NCBI GenBank assembly: GCA_005808475.1
Contig: SYLY01000153.1
Coordinates: 1 to 47,222, forward strand
Length of the DNA stretch: 47,222 bases
Direction: 5' to 3'
Source: Acidobacteriota bacterium
Lineage (GTDB): Bacteria > Acidobacteriota > Terriglobia > Bryobacterales > Bryobacteraceae
Within the stretch, counting starts at the first letter, position 1; every line of letters starts with the position of its first letter. Positions 1 to 7,925 of this stretch are shown piece by piece. A model generated the notes under the pieces. That model saw nothing but the letters and a program-made list of their open reading frames with translations. It was not told where the DNA came from and searched no databases. The position numbers were made by a program, and so were the translations under genes.

Positions 1-1064
1 ATGGGGACGTGCTGGTAGCTCTCGCGGCGGCCGTTGCCGGTGGCGCCGGCCTTGGTGAGGCGGCTGGACAGCCTGTCTTGCAGGTACCCGCGAAGGATGC
101 CGTTTTCGATGAGCACCGTGCGTTGCGTCACGTTGCCCTCGTCGTCTACATTCAGCGAGCCGCGGCGGGACTGCATGGTCCCATCGTCGATCACCGTCAC
201 CAGCGGCGACGCCACCAGTTGCCCGGCGCGGCCGCTGAACGCGGACACGCCCTTGCGATTGAAGTCGGCCTCGAGCCCGTGTCCCACGGCTTCGTGGAGA
301 AGAATGCCGGGCCAACCGGGTCCCAGCACCACGGTCTGCTCGCCCGCGGGCGCTTCCACGGCGGTCAATTGCACGATCGCCTGGCGAGCGGCCTCGCGAG
401 CGAATGCCTCGGGGCTGCGATCGCCGGTGAAGAAGGAAAGATCCGCGCGACCGCCTCCGCCCGAGTAACCGCGTTGCGGCACGCCGGCGTCTTCCTTGGC
501 GTAGACCGACACGGCCATGCGGCACATCGGCTGCGTGTCGGACGACATCACGCCTTCGCTGGTGGCGAGCATCACGTGCTTAGTCACGTCCACGTAGTGG
601 GCCTGCACCTGGTAGATGCGGGGATCGTAGGCTCGAGCGGCGGCATCGGCGCGCTCGATCAGCTTCACGCGCTCGGACAGCGGAGTCTCCGACGCGGGCG
701 TTCCGATGGCGTAGAGGTCTCGCTTCGGCGATTCGGTGAATCCGGCCGACGACACGCTCGCTGGGCCGTCCGCGATGCAGGCGGCCACGCGGGCGGCGTG
801 CCGGATGCGCTCCGGCGACAGATCGTCGCAGTAGGCATAGCCGGTGCGTTCGCCGGAAATCACGCGGACCCCCACGCCGAGCGTCACGCCCTGCGTGGCG
901 CTCTTGACGATCGACTCGTCCAATCCGAGCGAAGTGCTGGCGACATATTCGAAAAACAGGTCGGCGTAATCGCCTCCCCGGGAGAGAGCGGCGGAAAGAT
1001 AGCTTTCCAGATCCTTCGCGCCGATCCCGAAACGCTCCCCGAAAAAGGAGCTCGACTCAGGCAT
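1..1064 (-). CDS. tldD: TldD family metalloprotease (partial, C-terminus outside window)
   Basis: TldD/PmbA-family zinc metallopeptidase. TldD works with TldE/PmbA in degrading or trimming unstructured peptides in the cytoplasm. About 354 codons are visible from ATG at 1064; family members are about 480 aa, so the C-terminal quarter is missing at the window edge. The metal-binding HExxxH motif reads HEAVGHGLEADF (HEAVGH encoded at 279-296), as expected for TldD rather than for TldE, which lacks it. The N-terminal text YADLFFEYVAS and the GVRVISGERTGYAYCDD segment are also typical. The gene is divergent from the acylase gene at 1117 with 52 bp between them. A TACGCT box lies 6 nt before the ATG and no Shine-Dalgarno is seen, so the mRNA may be leaderless. 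Confidence 0.93.
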   Translation of the reverse strand, partial: MPESSSFFGERFGIGAKDLESYLSAALSRGGDYADLFFEYVASTSLGLDESIVKSATQGVTLGVGVRVISGERTGYAYCDDLSPERIRHAARVAACIADGPASVSSAGFTESPKRDLYAIGTPASETPLSERVKLIERADAAARAYDPRIYQVQAHYVDVTKHVMLATSEGVMSSDTQPMCRMAVSVYAKEDAGVPQRGYSGGGGRADLSFFTGDRSPEAFAREAARQAIVQLTAVEAPAGEQTVVLGPGWPGILLHEAVGHGLEADFNRKGVSAFSGRAGQLVASPLVTVIDDGTMQSRRGSLNVDDEGNVTQRTVLIENGILRGYLQDRLSSRLTKAGATGNGRRESYQHVP

Positions 1065-1070
1065 ATTTCC

Positions 1071-1076
1071 AGCGTA
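1071..1076 (-). promoter_or_regulatory. -10-like box of tldD (leaderless arrangement)
   Basis: On the minus strand TACGCT lies exactly 6 nt before the tldD ATG, so transcription would begin at or next to the start codon. No clear -35 is seen. The call rests on the same spacing at several other first genes in this window. Confidence 0.4.
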
Positions 1077-1101
1077 GCATCGGAGACCCGCCCATCTGGC
1101 T

Positions 1102-1107
1102 TATCAT
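1102..1107 (+). promoter_or_regulatory. -10-like box of the acylase gene
   Basis: TATCAT lies 9 nt before the ATG at 1117. There is no good Shine-Dalgarno between them, so the leader would be about 3 nt or absent. Confidence 0.35.
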
Positions 1108-1116
1108 TCGAGAAGC

Positions 1117-3342
1117 ATGTCCCGCCGCCTATTCGCATGCCTGGCTCTCGCCGCTTCCCTTTCCGCCGAGGATATCGCGCTGCCCGGTCTCGAACGCCCC
1201 GTGGAGATCCTCCGCGACAAGTGGGGCGTGCCCCACATCTACGCGCAGTCCTCCCACGACCTGTTCTTCGCCCAAGGCTACATCACCGCGCGCGACCGCT
1301 TGTTCCAGATCGATCTCTGGCGGCGCGTGGGTGCGGGCCAACTCGCCGAAATCGCCGGACCGCAAGCGATCGGGCGCGACCGTATCGCCCGCCTGGTGCG
1401 CTTCCGCGGCGACTGGAACGCCGAATGGACCGCCTATTCGCCCGACGCCCTCGACATCGCGACGGCGTTTACCGCCGGCATCAACGCCTACATTCAGTCG
1501 CTGAATGGAACGCGCCCGCTCGAGTTTCGCCTGGCGGGCTACGATCCGGGCAAGTGGACGCCGGAAGACACGGTGGCGCGCATCGCCGGCCTTCTGATGA
1601 TCCGCAATCCGGCGCGGGAAGTGCAGCGCGCGCAGGACATCGCGCGTTACGGGCTGGACGCGATCCAGAAGTACCAGCCGCCCGATCCGTTCGTAAAGCT
1701 GACGATCCCGAACGGGCTGGATATCGCGGGGATCACCACCGGCTTGCTGCGCGATTTCAACGCGGCGATCGGAGGGGTCCAGTTCCCCGAAACCCAGGGC
1801 AGCAACAACTGGGTGGTGAGCGGCGAGCGTAGCGTAACGGGCAAGCCTCTGCTCGCCAACGATCCGCACCGCCCGATCCTGATTCCGTCGCTGCGGAAGA
1901 CGGTGCATCTGGTGGCGCCGGGATGGAACGCGCTCGGCGCGGGCGAGCCGGCGCTGCCAGGAATCGCGCTCGGACACAACGAGGACGTCGCGTTCGGATT
2001 CACGATCGTGGGGATCGATCAGGGCGACGTGTACGTGGAGAAGCTGAATCCGGCCAATCCGGACGAGTACCAGTACAAGGGATCGTGGCGCAAGATGGAG
2101 GTCGTCGACGACGAGTTGAAGGTCCGCGGCTACGAGCGGCCCCACAACATCCGGCTTCGATACACGTTGCACGGGCCGGTGATCGCGGAGGACCTGGGAC
2201 GCCATCGCGCCTACGCGCTCAAATGGGTCGGCTCGGAGCCGGGCGCGGCGGGAGCCATGGGCGCGCTCGCGCTCGCCAGGGCGCGGAATTGGGAGGACTT
2301 CCGCAAAGCGGCGGGCCAGTACAAGATTCCATCGGAGAATCTGGTCTACGCCGACCGCGCCGGCAACATCGGCTGGATCGCGTCCGGACGCGCCCCGGTC
2401 CGCAACAACTGGACTGGCCTGCTTCCGGTCCCCGGCCACACGGGCGAATACGAATGGAGCGGATCCCTGACGATCGACCAGCATCCGCAACTGTTCAATC
2501 CGGCCGGCGGCGCGATCTGGACCGCCAACCACAAGATCCTCCCGAAGGACTATCCGCACCGGTTGGGATACGAATTCGCGGCGCCGTTCCGCGCCGGGCG
2601 CGTAGGGGAAATGCTGGCGGAGAAGCCGAAGTTCTCCGTCGAGGATTTCCAGCGCATGCAGCAGGACACTCATTCGCATCCGGCTCGAATGTTCGTGAAC
2701 GCCGTGCTGAAGCCGTGGCTGGCTCACGAAACGCAGGCGCCGAAGCGGGACATCGAAGTGGCGCGGAAGCTGGCGTCCTGGGACTGCGATCTCGGCGTGG
2801 ATTCGATGGAAGCGATGTTGTTCGAATACTGGCTGGCGAAGCTCCCCGCGTTCGTGTTCGGACAGGGTCCGGGCTCGAAGGCGGATACGGTCTACCTGCT
2901 GGATCACCTGGCGAAGAATCGGGAGGGCCGGGCGCTGCGGGAGTCGCTGCGCGCCACGATGGCGGATCTGTCGCGCCAGCACGGGGACGATGCGTCGAAG
3001 TGGCAATGGGGCAAGGCGCATACGATTTTGTTCCGGCATCCGTTGGGGGTGCGGCGCTTCCATCGTGGTCCTCACGCGCGCCCGGGCGACGGCAACACGG
3101 TGAACTCGACCAGCGGCGGGTTCCAGCGGCAAACCAACGGGGCCAGCTACCGGCAGATCATCGACGTGAGCGACTGGGACAAATCGGTGATGACGAACGT
3201 GCCGGGTGAGTCGGGAGATCCGGAGAGCCCGTTCTACGACAGCCTCCTCAACGACTGGCTGACGGGCAAGTACCATCCGATGCCGTATTCGCGGCGGGCG
3301 GTGGAGGCGGCGGCGGTGGAGACGATCCGGCTGCGCCCGTGA
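1117..3342 (+). CDS. Penicillin acylase family (Ntn-hydrolase) protein, secreted
   Basis: Penicillin amidase-family Ntn hydrolase of 741 aa, a normal length for the unprocessed precursor. The family cleaves amide bonds in beta-lactams, N-acyl homoserine lactones or other N-acyl compounds after autocatalytic splitting into alpha and beta chains. An N-terminal hydrophobic segment (residues 5-17) looks like a signal peptide, so the enzyme is probably periplasmic. The alpha-chain text WGVPHIYA and ARDRLFQIDLWRR is typical. The predicted cleavage site is G228/S229 in QGSNNWV, which would make Ser229 the catalytic N-terminal nucleophile of the beta chain. The substrate cannot be told from sequence. 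The stop overlaps by 4 nt (GTGA) the small ORF at 3339. Confidence 0.93.
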   Translation: MSRRLFACLALAASLSAEDIALPGLERPVEILRDKWGVPHIYAQSSHDLFFAQGYITARDRLFQIDLWRRVGAGQLAEIAGPQAIGRDRIARLVRFRGDWNAEWTAYSPDALDIATAFTAGINAYIQSLNGTRPLEFRLAGYDPGKWTPEDTVARIAGLLMIRNPAREVQRAQDIARYGLDAIQKYQPPDPFVKLTIPNGLDIAGITTGLLRDFNAAIGGVQFPETQGSNNWVVSGERSVTGKPLLANDPHRPILIPSLRKTVHLVAPGWNALGAGEPALPGIALGHNEDVAFGFTIVGIDQGDVYVEKLNPANPDEYQYKGSWRKMEVVDDELKVRGYERPHNIRLRYTLHGPVIAEDLGRHRAYALKWVGSEPGAAGAMGALALARARNWEDFRKAAGQYKIPSENLVYADRAGNIGWIASGRAPVRNNWTGLLPVPGHTGEYEWSGSLTIDQHPQLFNPAGGAIWTANHKILPKDYPHRLGYEFAAPFRAGRVGEMLAEKPKFSVEDFQRMQQDTHSHPARMFVNAVLKPWLAHETQAPKRDIEVARKLASWDCDLGVDSMEAMLFEYWLAKLPAFVFGQGPGSKADTVYLLDHLAKNREGRALRESLRATMADLSRQHGDDASKWQWGKAHTILFRHPLGVRRFHRGPHARPGDGNTVNSTSGGFQRQTNGASYRQIIDVSDWDKSVMTNVPGESGDPESPFYDSLLNDWLTGKYHPMPYSRRAVEAAAVETIRLRP

Positions 3343-3515
3343 ACCACGGCCTATTCGAACTGGCCGGACCTCTGCGCGACGTCGAGGTCGTGGCCGTTGT
3401 CTCGCCGATCAGGGACTTGCCTCGCCTACGTAATCTAAGGCTAGCCGAACTCCACTGGTACGAGGCTCATGGAATCGGCAAGAAGGAGATCAAGATCAAG
3501 AGGTTCTTGGACTGA
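3339..3515 (+). CDS. Small conserved hypothetical protein, probably shortened
   Basis: A 58-aa ORF starting at GTG and overlapping the acylase stop by 4 nt, which suggests translational coupling. It ends in HWYEAHGIGKKEIKIKRFLD, a strongly patterned tail that I recall from small unnamed proteins of Acidobacteria and cyanobacteria; I do not know a function. The part before this tail (DVEVVAVVSPIRDLPRLRNL) looks shorter than expected, so the gene may carry an internal deletion. The next ORF, one base downstream of this stop, is visibly frameshifted, which fits a decaying two-gene module. Confidence 0.55.
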   Translation: MNHGLFELAGPLRDVEVVAVVSPIRDLPRLRNLRLAELHWYEAHGIGKKEIKIKRFLD

Positions 3516-3516
3516 C

Positions 3517-3740
3517 ATGCAACCGGAAGCCGCGAGTTATGTTGTCTGCATTCGCAACGATGGCGTTCCCGCTTCGTGGAGATCCGCAAGATCTACGAAG
3601 TCGTGCCCGATCGGGACGCCAGCGGCGAGGGAATGCTGCGGGTGATCGACGAGTCGGGCGAGGACTACTTATTCCCCAAGGACTGGTTCGTCGCTGTCCA
3701 GCCGAGCGCCGAGTTGCTTTCGGCGCTGCAAATCGCCTGA
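3517..3740 (+). pseudogene. Frameshifted small conserved protein
   Basis: The reading frame starts at ATG 3517 (VVCIRNDGVPAS) and continues in another frame from about 3576 (EIRKIYEVVPDRDAS, then VIDESGEDYLFPKDWFV) to a TGA at 3738. Deletion of one base near 3575 would explain the switch: the text reads gcttcgtggag where gcttcgctggag would restore one continuous 74-75 aa protein. Both halves look like one small protein family that I recall as widespread and uncharacterised. In the first frame translation would stop after about 42 residues. Either this is a true pseudogene or a one-base consensus error. Confidence 0.7.
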
Positions 3741-3772
3741 ACCGCGTCGCGATGAGTCCGTCGCGGGAGGAC

Positions 3773-3778
3773 TATACT
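3773..3778 (+). promoter_or_regulatory. -10-like box before the DUF1549/DUF1553 gene
   Basis: TATACT lies 8 nt before ATG 3787. No Shine-Dalgarno separates them except a weak ggtg. This is a likely start point for the 3787-14550 block. Confidence 0.4.
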
Positions 3779-3786
3779 GATCGGTG

Positions 3787-6474
3787 ATGCGCGTCCCCGG
3801 GCTTCTTCTCCTTTCGATTCCGCTCGCGGCGGCCTCCGATTTCGAGGCAACGATCGCGCCGCTGCTTCGCGCCAAGTGCGCTTCCTGTCATTCGGCGAAG
3901 ACGCGTAGCGGCGGGCTCTCGGTCGAATCGCGCGACGACATCCTGCGCGGCGGCAAATCGGGACCGGCGATCGTTCCCGGCCGTCCGGTGGATAGCTTGG
4001 TGCTGACGCTGGCCGCCACGGGCAAGATGCCGATGAGCGGCCCCAAGCTGGCAGGCGCGGAGATCGAGGCGATTCGCAAGTGGATCGAGCGCGAGGATGG
4101 CAGGCCGCCGGTGGCCGAACGCGACGTCCACGCGGTGCTGGCGGCGAAGTGCTGGGTTTGCCACGGACGGACGAAGAAGGAAGCGGGGCTCGACCTGCGG
4201 ACACGGGAATCGCTGCTGCGGGGCGGCAAGTCCGGACCCGCGATCTCAGCGGGCGACGCGGATGGCAGCTTGTTGGTGAAGCGGATCGCCAAGCAGGAGA
4301 TGCCGCCGCCGAAACTGCAGGAGCAGTTCTCGGTCCGGGGGCTGACCGACGACGAGTTGGCGAAGGTACGGCGATGGATCTCCGATGGCGCGGCCGCCGG
4401 GGTGGAACAGGCGGTCGAGGTCGACCCGCGCAACGATCCGGCGGTGCGGGCCAAGGACCGCGAGTTCTGGGCCTTTCAAACACCACGAGCGGCGGCTGGC
4501 GGCATCGATGCGATCGCGAAAGAGAAGGCTCCCATCGCGCCCGAAGCAGCGCCGCTGGCCCTTCTTCGCCGCGCGGCGTTCGACCTCACAGGGCTGCCCC
4601 CGTCTCCCGAGGAGGTGGCCGCGTTCGAGCGGGATCGCGATCCCCGGCGTTTCGAGAAGCTCATCGGGCGGCTGCTGGAATCGCCTCACTACGGCGAGCG
4701 CCAGGCGCAGCACTGGCTCGACGCGGTAGGCTACGCCGATAGCGAAGGCGGCAACAACTCCGATGCGTTGCGCCCGCAAGCCTGGCGTTATCGCGATTCG
4801 GCGATCCGCGCGTTCCAGCGCAACATGCCCTTCGACAAGTTTCTCATCGAACAGATCGCCGGCGACGAGACGTTCGATTTCCGCGCCGCGAAACACCTGA
4901 CGCCCGAACACATGGACACGCTCGCCGCGACCGGGTTCTGGCGCATGGCGCCGGACGGCACCAACTCCACCGAGCAGAACTTCATCCCCGAGCGAATGGA
5001 CGTGATCGCCGGGCAGTTGGAGGTCTTCGGATCCGCCGTGATGGGCCTGTCGATCGGCTGCGCGCGCTGTCACGATCACAAGTACGATCCCATCCCCACG
5101 CGCGACTACTACGGCTTGGTGTCGATCCTGACGCCATCGTTCGATCCCTATGCGTGGTTGCCCGGAACGTTTCCGTGCGGCGGCGTGGGCGCCGACTGCG
5201 ACGAGAACAACACGCGCTTCCTGATCGCCAAGGCATCGCCGGAGTTCGCCGCGGCCAAGGCGCACAACGAGCCCGTCGAGGCGCGCATCCGGGAACTGAA
5301 CGCGCAAATCGAAGAGCGCGCCAAGCCGTATCGCGAGCGCTACGCCCGGGAGAAGAAGGTCGAGAAGGCGAAGGCCGCCGCGTTGGCGGCCGAGTACGAG
5401 ACCTTCAAGAAGGAAAAGGCCGATCTGGACGAACAGATCCGCAAGGAGCGCGAGAAGAAGAAGCCGGTTCCACTGGTCCGCGCTTTGTTCGAACTCGGCC
5501 CGGAGCCTCCGCCCACGCGTATCCTGCTGCGCGGCGATGCCGCCAGTCCCGGCGCGCTGGTGAGCCCCGGCGTGCCCTCGGCCGCGGCCGCTTCGATCGC
5601 GCCATTCCGTGTGGAGCCGCTGGCGCATTCATCGGGACGGAGGCTGGCCCTGGCGCGTTGGTTGACGCAGCCCGATCATCCACTGACGGCGCGCGTGATG
5701 GTGAACCGGATCTGGCAGCAGCACTTCGGAACGGGCATCGTCGCGACGTCCGGCAATTTCGGACGGATGGGTTCGCAGCCTGCGAACCAGAAGCTGCTCG
5801 ACTGGCTGGCGGTGGAATTCGTGCGGTCGGGCTGGGACGTGAAGCACATGCACCGGCTGATTATGGCGTCCGCGGTCTACCGGCAGCGCGCGGGCGACGG
5901 CGGCTTCCCCCTGCGGCGCATCGACGCCGAAAGCATGCGGGACGCGATCCTGAAGATCGCGGGGCGGCTCGACGGGAAGCAGTTCGGCGAACCCGCCGCC
6001 GTCAAGGTGATGCCCGACGGCGAAGTGATCGCGCCCAGCCTTCGCCGCTCCATCTACGTGACGCAGCGGCGGACGCAGCCGGTCTCGTTCCTCGACACGT
6101 TCGACAAGCCGTTCCTCAATCCGAACTGCGTGCGGCGCAACGAGTCGGTGGTGTCGTCACAGGCGCTGCATCTGATGAACAGCTCGCTCGCCCGGGAGAA
6201 CTCGCGCTACATGGCGGGCCGCGTGATCGACGAGGCGGGAGAGGACGCGGGCGCTCAGGTGGATCGCGCGTATCTGCTGGCGCTGGGACGCCGGGCGACC
6301 GAAGCCGAACGCGGCGCGGGCCGCGAGGCGGTCGAGCGCATGGCGCCCGAATGGGAGAAGAAGTTGAAGGACGAACGGCCGGCCGAGCCGGTCAAGCCGC
6401 GGGCGCGATGGCTGGCGCTGGCGGCACTGTGCCACACTCTGATGAACACGGCGGAGTTTCAATATGTCGACTGA
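3787..6474 (+). CDS. Secreted Planctomycete-type cytochrome c protein (PSCyt1-DUF1549-DUF1553)
   Basis: Protein of 895 aa with an N-terminal signal-like segment (residues 3-16) and two c-type haem motifs, CASCH at 31-35 and CWVCH at 122-126, each followed by a possible Met ligand region (MPMSG, MPPP). This fits the Planctomycete cytochrome C domain. A DUF1549 (PSCyt2) region follows, including GCARCHDHKYDPIP with a third CxxCH at 425-429. A charged coiled-coil lies at about 499-560, and a DUF1553 (PSD1) domain covers the C-terminal third (RVMVNRIWQQHFG, SGWDVKHMHRL). The family is extracytoplasmic and of unknown biochemical role; haem attachment is inferred from the motifs. GTG 3784 is an alternative start; ATG 3787 is preferred. 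It overlaps the DUF1501 gene by 11 nt, the usual pairing. Confidence 0.92.
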   Translation: MRVPGLLLLSIPLAAASDFEATIAPLLRAKCASCHSAKTRSGGLSVESRDDILRGGKSGPAIVPGRPVDSLVLTLAATGKMPMSGPKLAGAEIEAIRKWIEREDGRPPVAERDVHAVLAAKCWVCHGRTKKEAGLDLRTRESLLRGGKSGPAISAGDADGSLLVKRIAKQEMPPPKLQEQFSVRGLTDDELAKVRRWISDGAAAGVEQAVEVDPRNDPAVRAKDREFWAFQTPRAAAGGIDAIAKEKAPIAPEAAPLALLRRAAFDLTGLPPSPEEVAAFERDRDPRRFEKLIGRLLESPHYGERQAQHWLDAVGYADSEGGNNSDALRPQAWRYRDSAIRAFQRNMPFDKFLIEQIAGDETFDFRAAKHLTPEHMDTLAATGFWRMAPDGTNSTEQNFIPERMDVIAGQLEVFGSAVMGLSIGCARCHDHKYDPIPTRDYYGLVSILTPSFDPYAWLPGTFPCGGVGADCDENNTRFLIAKASPEFAAAKAHNEPVEARIRELNAQIEERAKPYRERYAREKKVEKAKAAALAAEYETFKKEKADLDEQIRKEREKKKPVPLVRALFELGPEPPPTRILLRGDAASPGALVSPGVPSAAAASIAPFRVEPLAHSSGRRLALARWLTQPDHPLTARVMVNRIWQQHFGTGIVATSGNFGRMGSQPANQKLLDWLAVEFVRSGWDVKHMHRLIMASAVYRQRAGDGGFPLRRIDAESMRDAILKIAGRLDGKQFGEPAAVKVMPDGEVIAPSLRRSIYVTQRRTQPVSFLDTFDKPFLNPNCVRRNESVVSSQALHLMNSSLARENSRYMAGRVIDEAGEDAGAQVDRAYLLALGRRATEAERGAGREAVERMAPEWEKKLKDERPAEPVKPRARWLALAALCHTLMNTAEFQYVD

Positions 6475-7882
6475 GAACCGGGCGTCGCGGCGGGACTTCT
6501 TCTCGCGCATGTCGGACGGACTGATGGGAACCGCGCTGGCGGGCCTGTTCGCGGACGACCTGCTCGCCAAACAGGCCTTCCACGATCTGTCACCGAAGAA
6601 GACGCACCACGCGCCTCGCGCCAAGTCGGTGATCCAGCTTTTCATGAACGGCGGCCCCAGTCAGGTGGATCTGTTCGACTACAAGCCCGCGCTCGAAAAG
6701 CACGCCGGACAGGCGCCCAGCCGCGACCTCGCCGCCGAGGTCCGCGCGGTGAGGCAAACCGGCGGCTTGATGCCTTCGCCGTACAAGTTCTCCAAGCAGG
6801 GAAAATCGGGCCTGGAAGTCTCGGAAATGCTCCCGCACCTGGGCAAGGTGGTGGACGAGATCTGCGTGGTGAAGTCGATGTTCACGACGCATCTGGCGCA
6901 TGAGGCGGCGCTGTTCCTCATGCATGGCGGCCGGATTCTCCCGACGCGTCCGTCGCTGGGAGCGTGGATCACCTACGGACTCGGCTCGGAGAACCGGAAC
7001 CTGCCGGCCTATGTGGTGCTCGACGATCCCAAGGGATTGCCGGTGAACCTGATCCAGAACTGGCAGGCCGGATGGCTCCCCGCGGTGTATCAAGGCACGC
7101 GCGTGCGGTCGGAAGGATCGCCGATCCTCAACCTGCACGCGAAGGAAGAGTATCCGCCGGGAATCGTCGACATGAGCCGAAGCCTGCTGCATCGCATGGA
7201 CGCCGCGCATCGCGACCGCCATCCCGGCAACGTGGAGCTCGAGGCCCGCATCGCGAACTACGAGCTTGCCGCGCGCATGCAGATGGCGGCCACCGACGCG
7301 CTCGACGTGGAGAAGGAGCCGGCCGCCACGCGCGAAGCGTACGGCATGAACGACGAGCGGACCGCTTCCTACGCCAAGCGCTGCCTGATGGCGCGGCGGC
7401 TGGTGGAACGCGGCGTGCGGCTGGTGCAGATCTACATCGAGAGCCAGATTTGGGACAACCACGGCAAGATCCGCGCCGGGCTCGAATACGCATGCGGCAA
7501 GACGGATCGGCCCGCGGCGGCGCTGGTTCGGGATCTGAAGGAACGCGGACTGCTCGATTCGACGCTGGTGATCTGGGGCGGCGAGTTCGGCAGATTGCCG
7601 ATCGCCCAGGATCCGGGTCCCAACGCGGGGCGCGATCACGGACCGTCGGGGTTCAGCATCTGGATGGCGGGCGGCGGCGTCAAACCCGGCATCTCCTACG
7701 GCGCCACCGACGAGATCGGCTACCGCGCCGCCGAGGATCGCGTCAGCGTGCACGACTTCCACGCGACCGTGCTGCATCAGCTCGGCATGGATCACCGCCG
7801 GCTGGTCTTCGAACGGGAAGGACGCGGCGAGCGCATCACCGACGAGTTCCCCTGCCGGGTGCTGCAGGATATTCTCGTCTGA
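6464..7882 (+). CDS. DUF1501 protein, Tat-exported, alkaline-phosphatase-fold family
   Basis: DUF1501 protein of 472 aa. The family is related to the sulfatase/alkaline phosphatase superfamily and is nearly always encoded next to DUF1549/DUF1553 cytochrome proteins; its reaction is unknown. The N-terminus has a twin-arginine type motif SRRDFF followed by a short hydrophobic stretch, suggesting Tat export in folded form. Family text is clear: FMNGGPSQVDLFDYKP, FLMHGG, VIWGGEFGRLP and GRDHGP. The ATG lies inside the end of the upstream gene (11-nt overlap), so the two are probably co-translated and may form a complex. The second secreted pair in this window follows the same cytochrome-plus-partner logic. 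Confidence 0.92.
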   Translation: MSTENRASRRDFFSRMSDGLMGTALAGLFADDLLAKQAFHDLSPKKTHHAPRAKSVIQLFMNGGPSQVDLFDYKPALEKHAGQAPSRDLAAEVRAVRQTGGLMPSPYKFSKQGKSGLEVSEMLPHLGKVVDEICVVKSMFTTHLAHEAALFLMHGGRILPTRPSLGAWITYGLGSENRNLPAYVVLDDPKGLPVNLIQNWQAGWLPAVYQGTRVRSEGSPILNLHAKEEYPPGIVDMSRSLLHRMDAAHRDRHPGNVELEARIANYELAARMQMAATDALDVEKEPAATREAYGMNDERTASYAKRCLMARRLVERGVRLVQIYIESQIWDNHGKIRAGLEYACGKTDRPAAALVRDLKERGLLDSTLVIWGGEFGRLPIAQDPGPNAGRDHGPSGFSIWMAGGGVKPGISYGATDEIGYRAAEDRVSVHDFHATVLHQLGMDHRRLVFEREGRGERITDEFPCRVLQDILV

Positions 7883-7913
7883 GTACAAGGCGCCGCGCAC
7901 TCCGGGAGCGCGG

Positions 7914-7919
7914 TATGCT
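7914..7919 (+). promoter_or_regulatory. -10-like box before the hydrolase-propeller gene
   Basis: TATGCT lies exactly 6 nt before ATG 7926. It sits in the 43-nt gap after the DUF1501 gene, beside a small inverted repeat (ccgcgc at 7893-7898 with gcgcgg at 7908-7913) that could be a weak terminator for the upstream pair. Confidence 0.4.
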
Positions 7920-7925
7920 CGCGTG

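Noticed and set aside
9..1832. Long open frame on the plus strand over tldD and the acylase gene
   Set aside because: Compositional shadow of GC-rich coding DNA; the minus-strand tldD frame has family motifs and this frame has none.
1129..3276. 715-codon antisense frame over the acylase gene
   Set aside because: Arg/His-rich low-complexity translation with no domain signal; exact shadow of the real gene.
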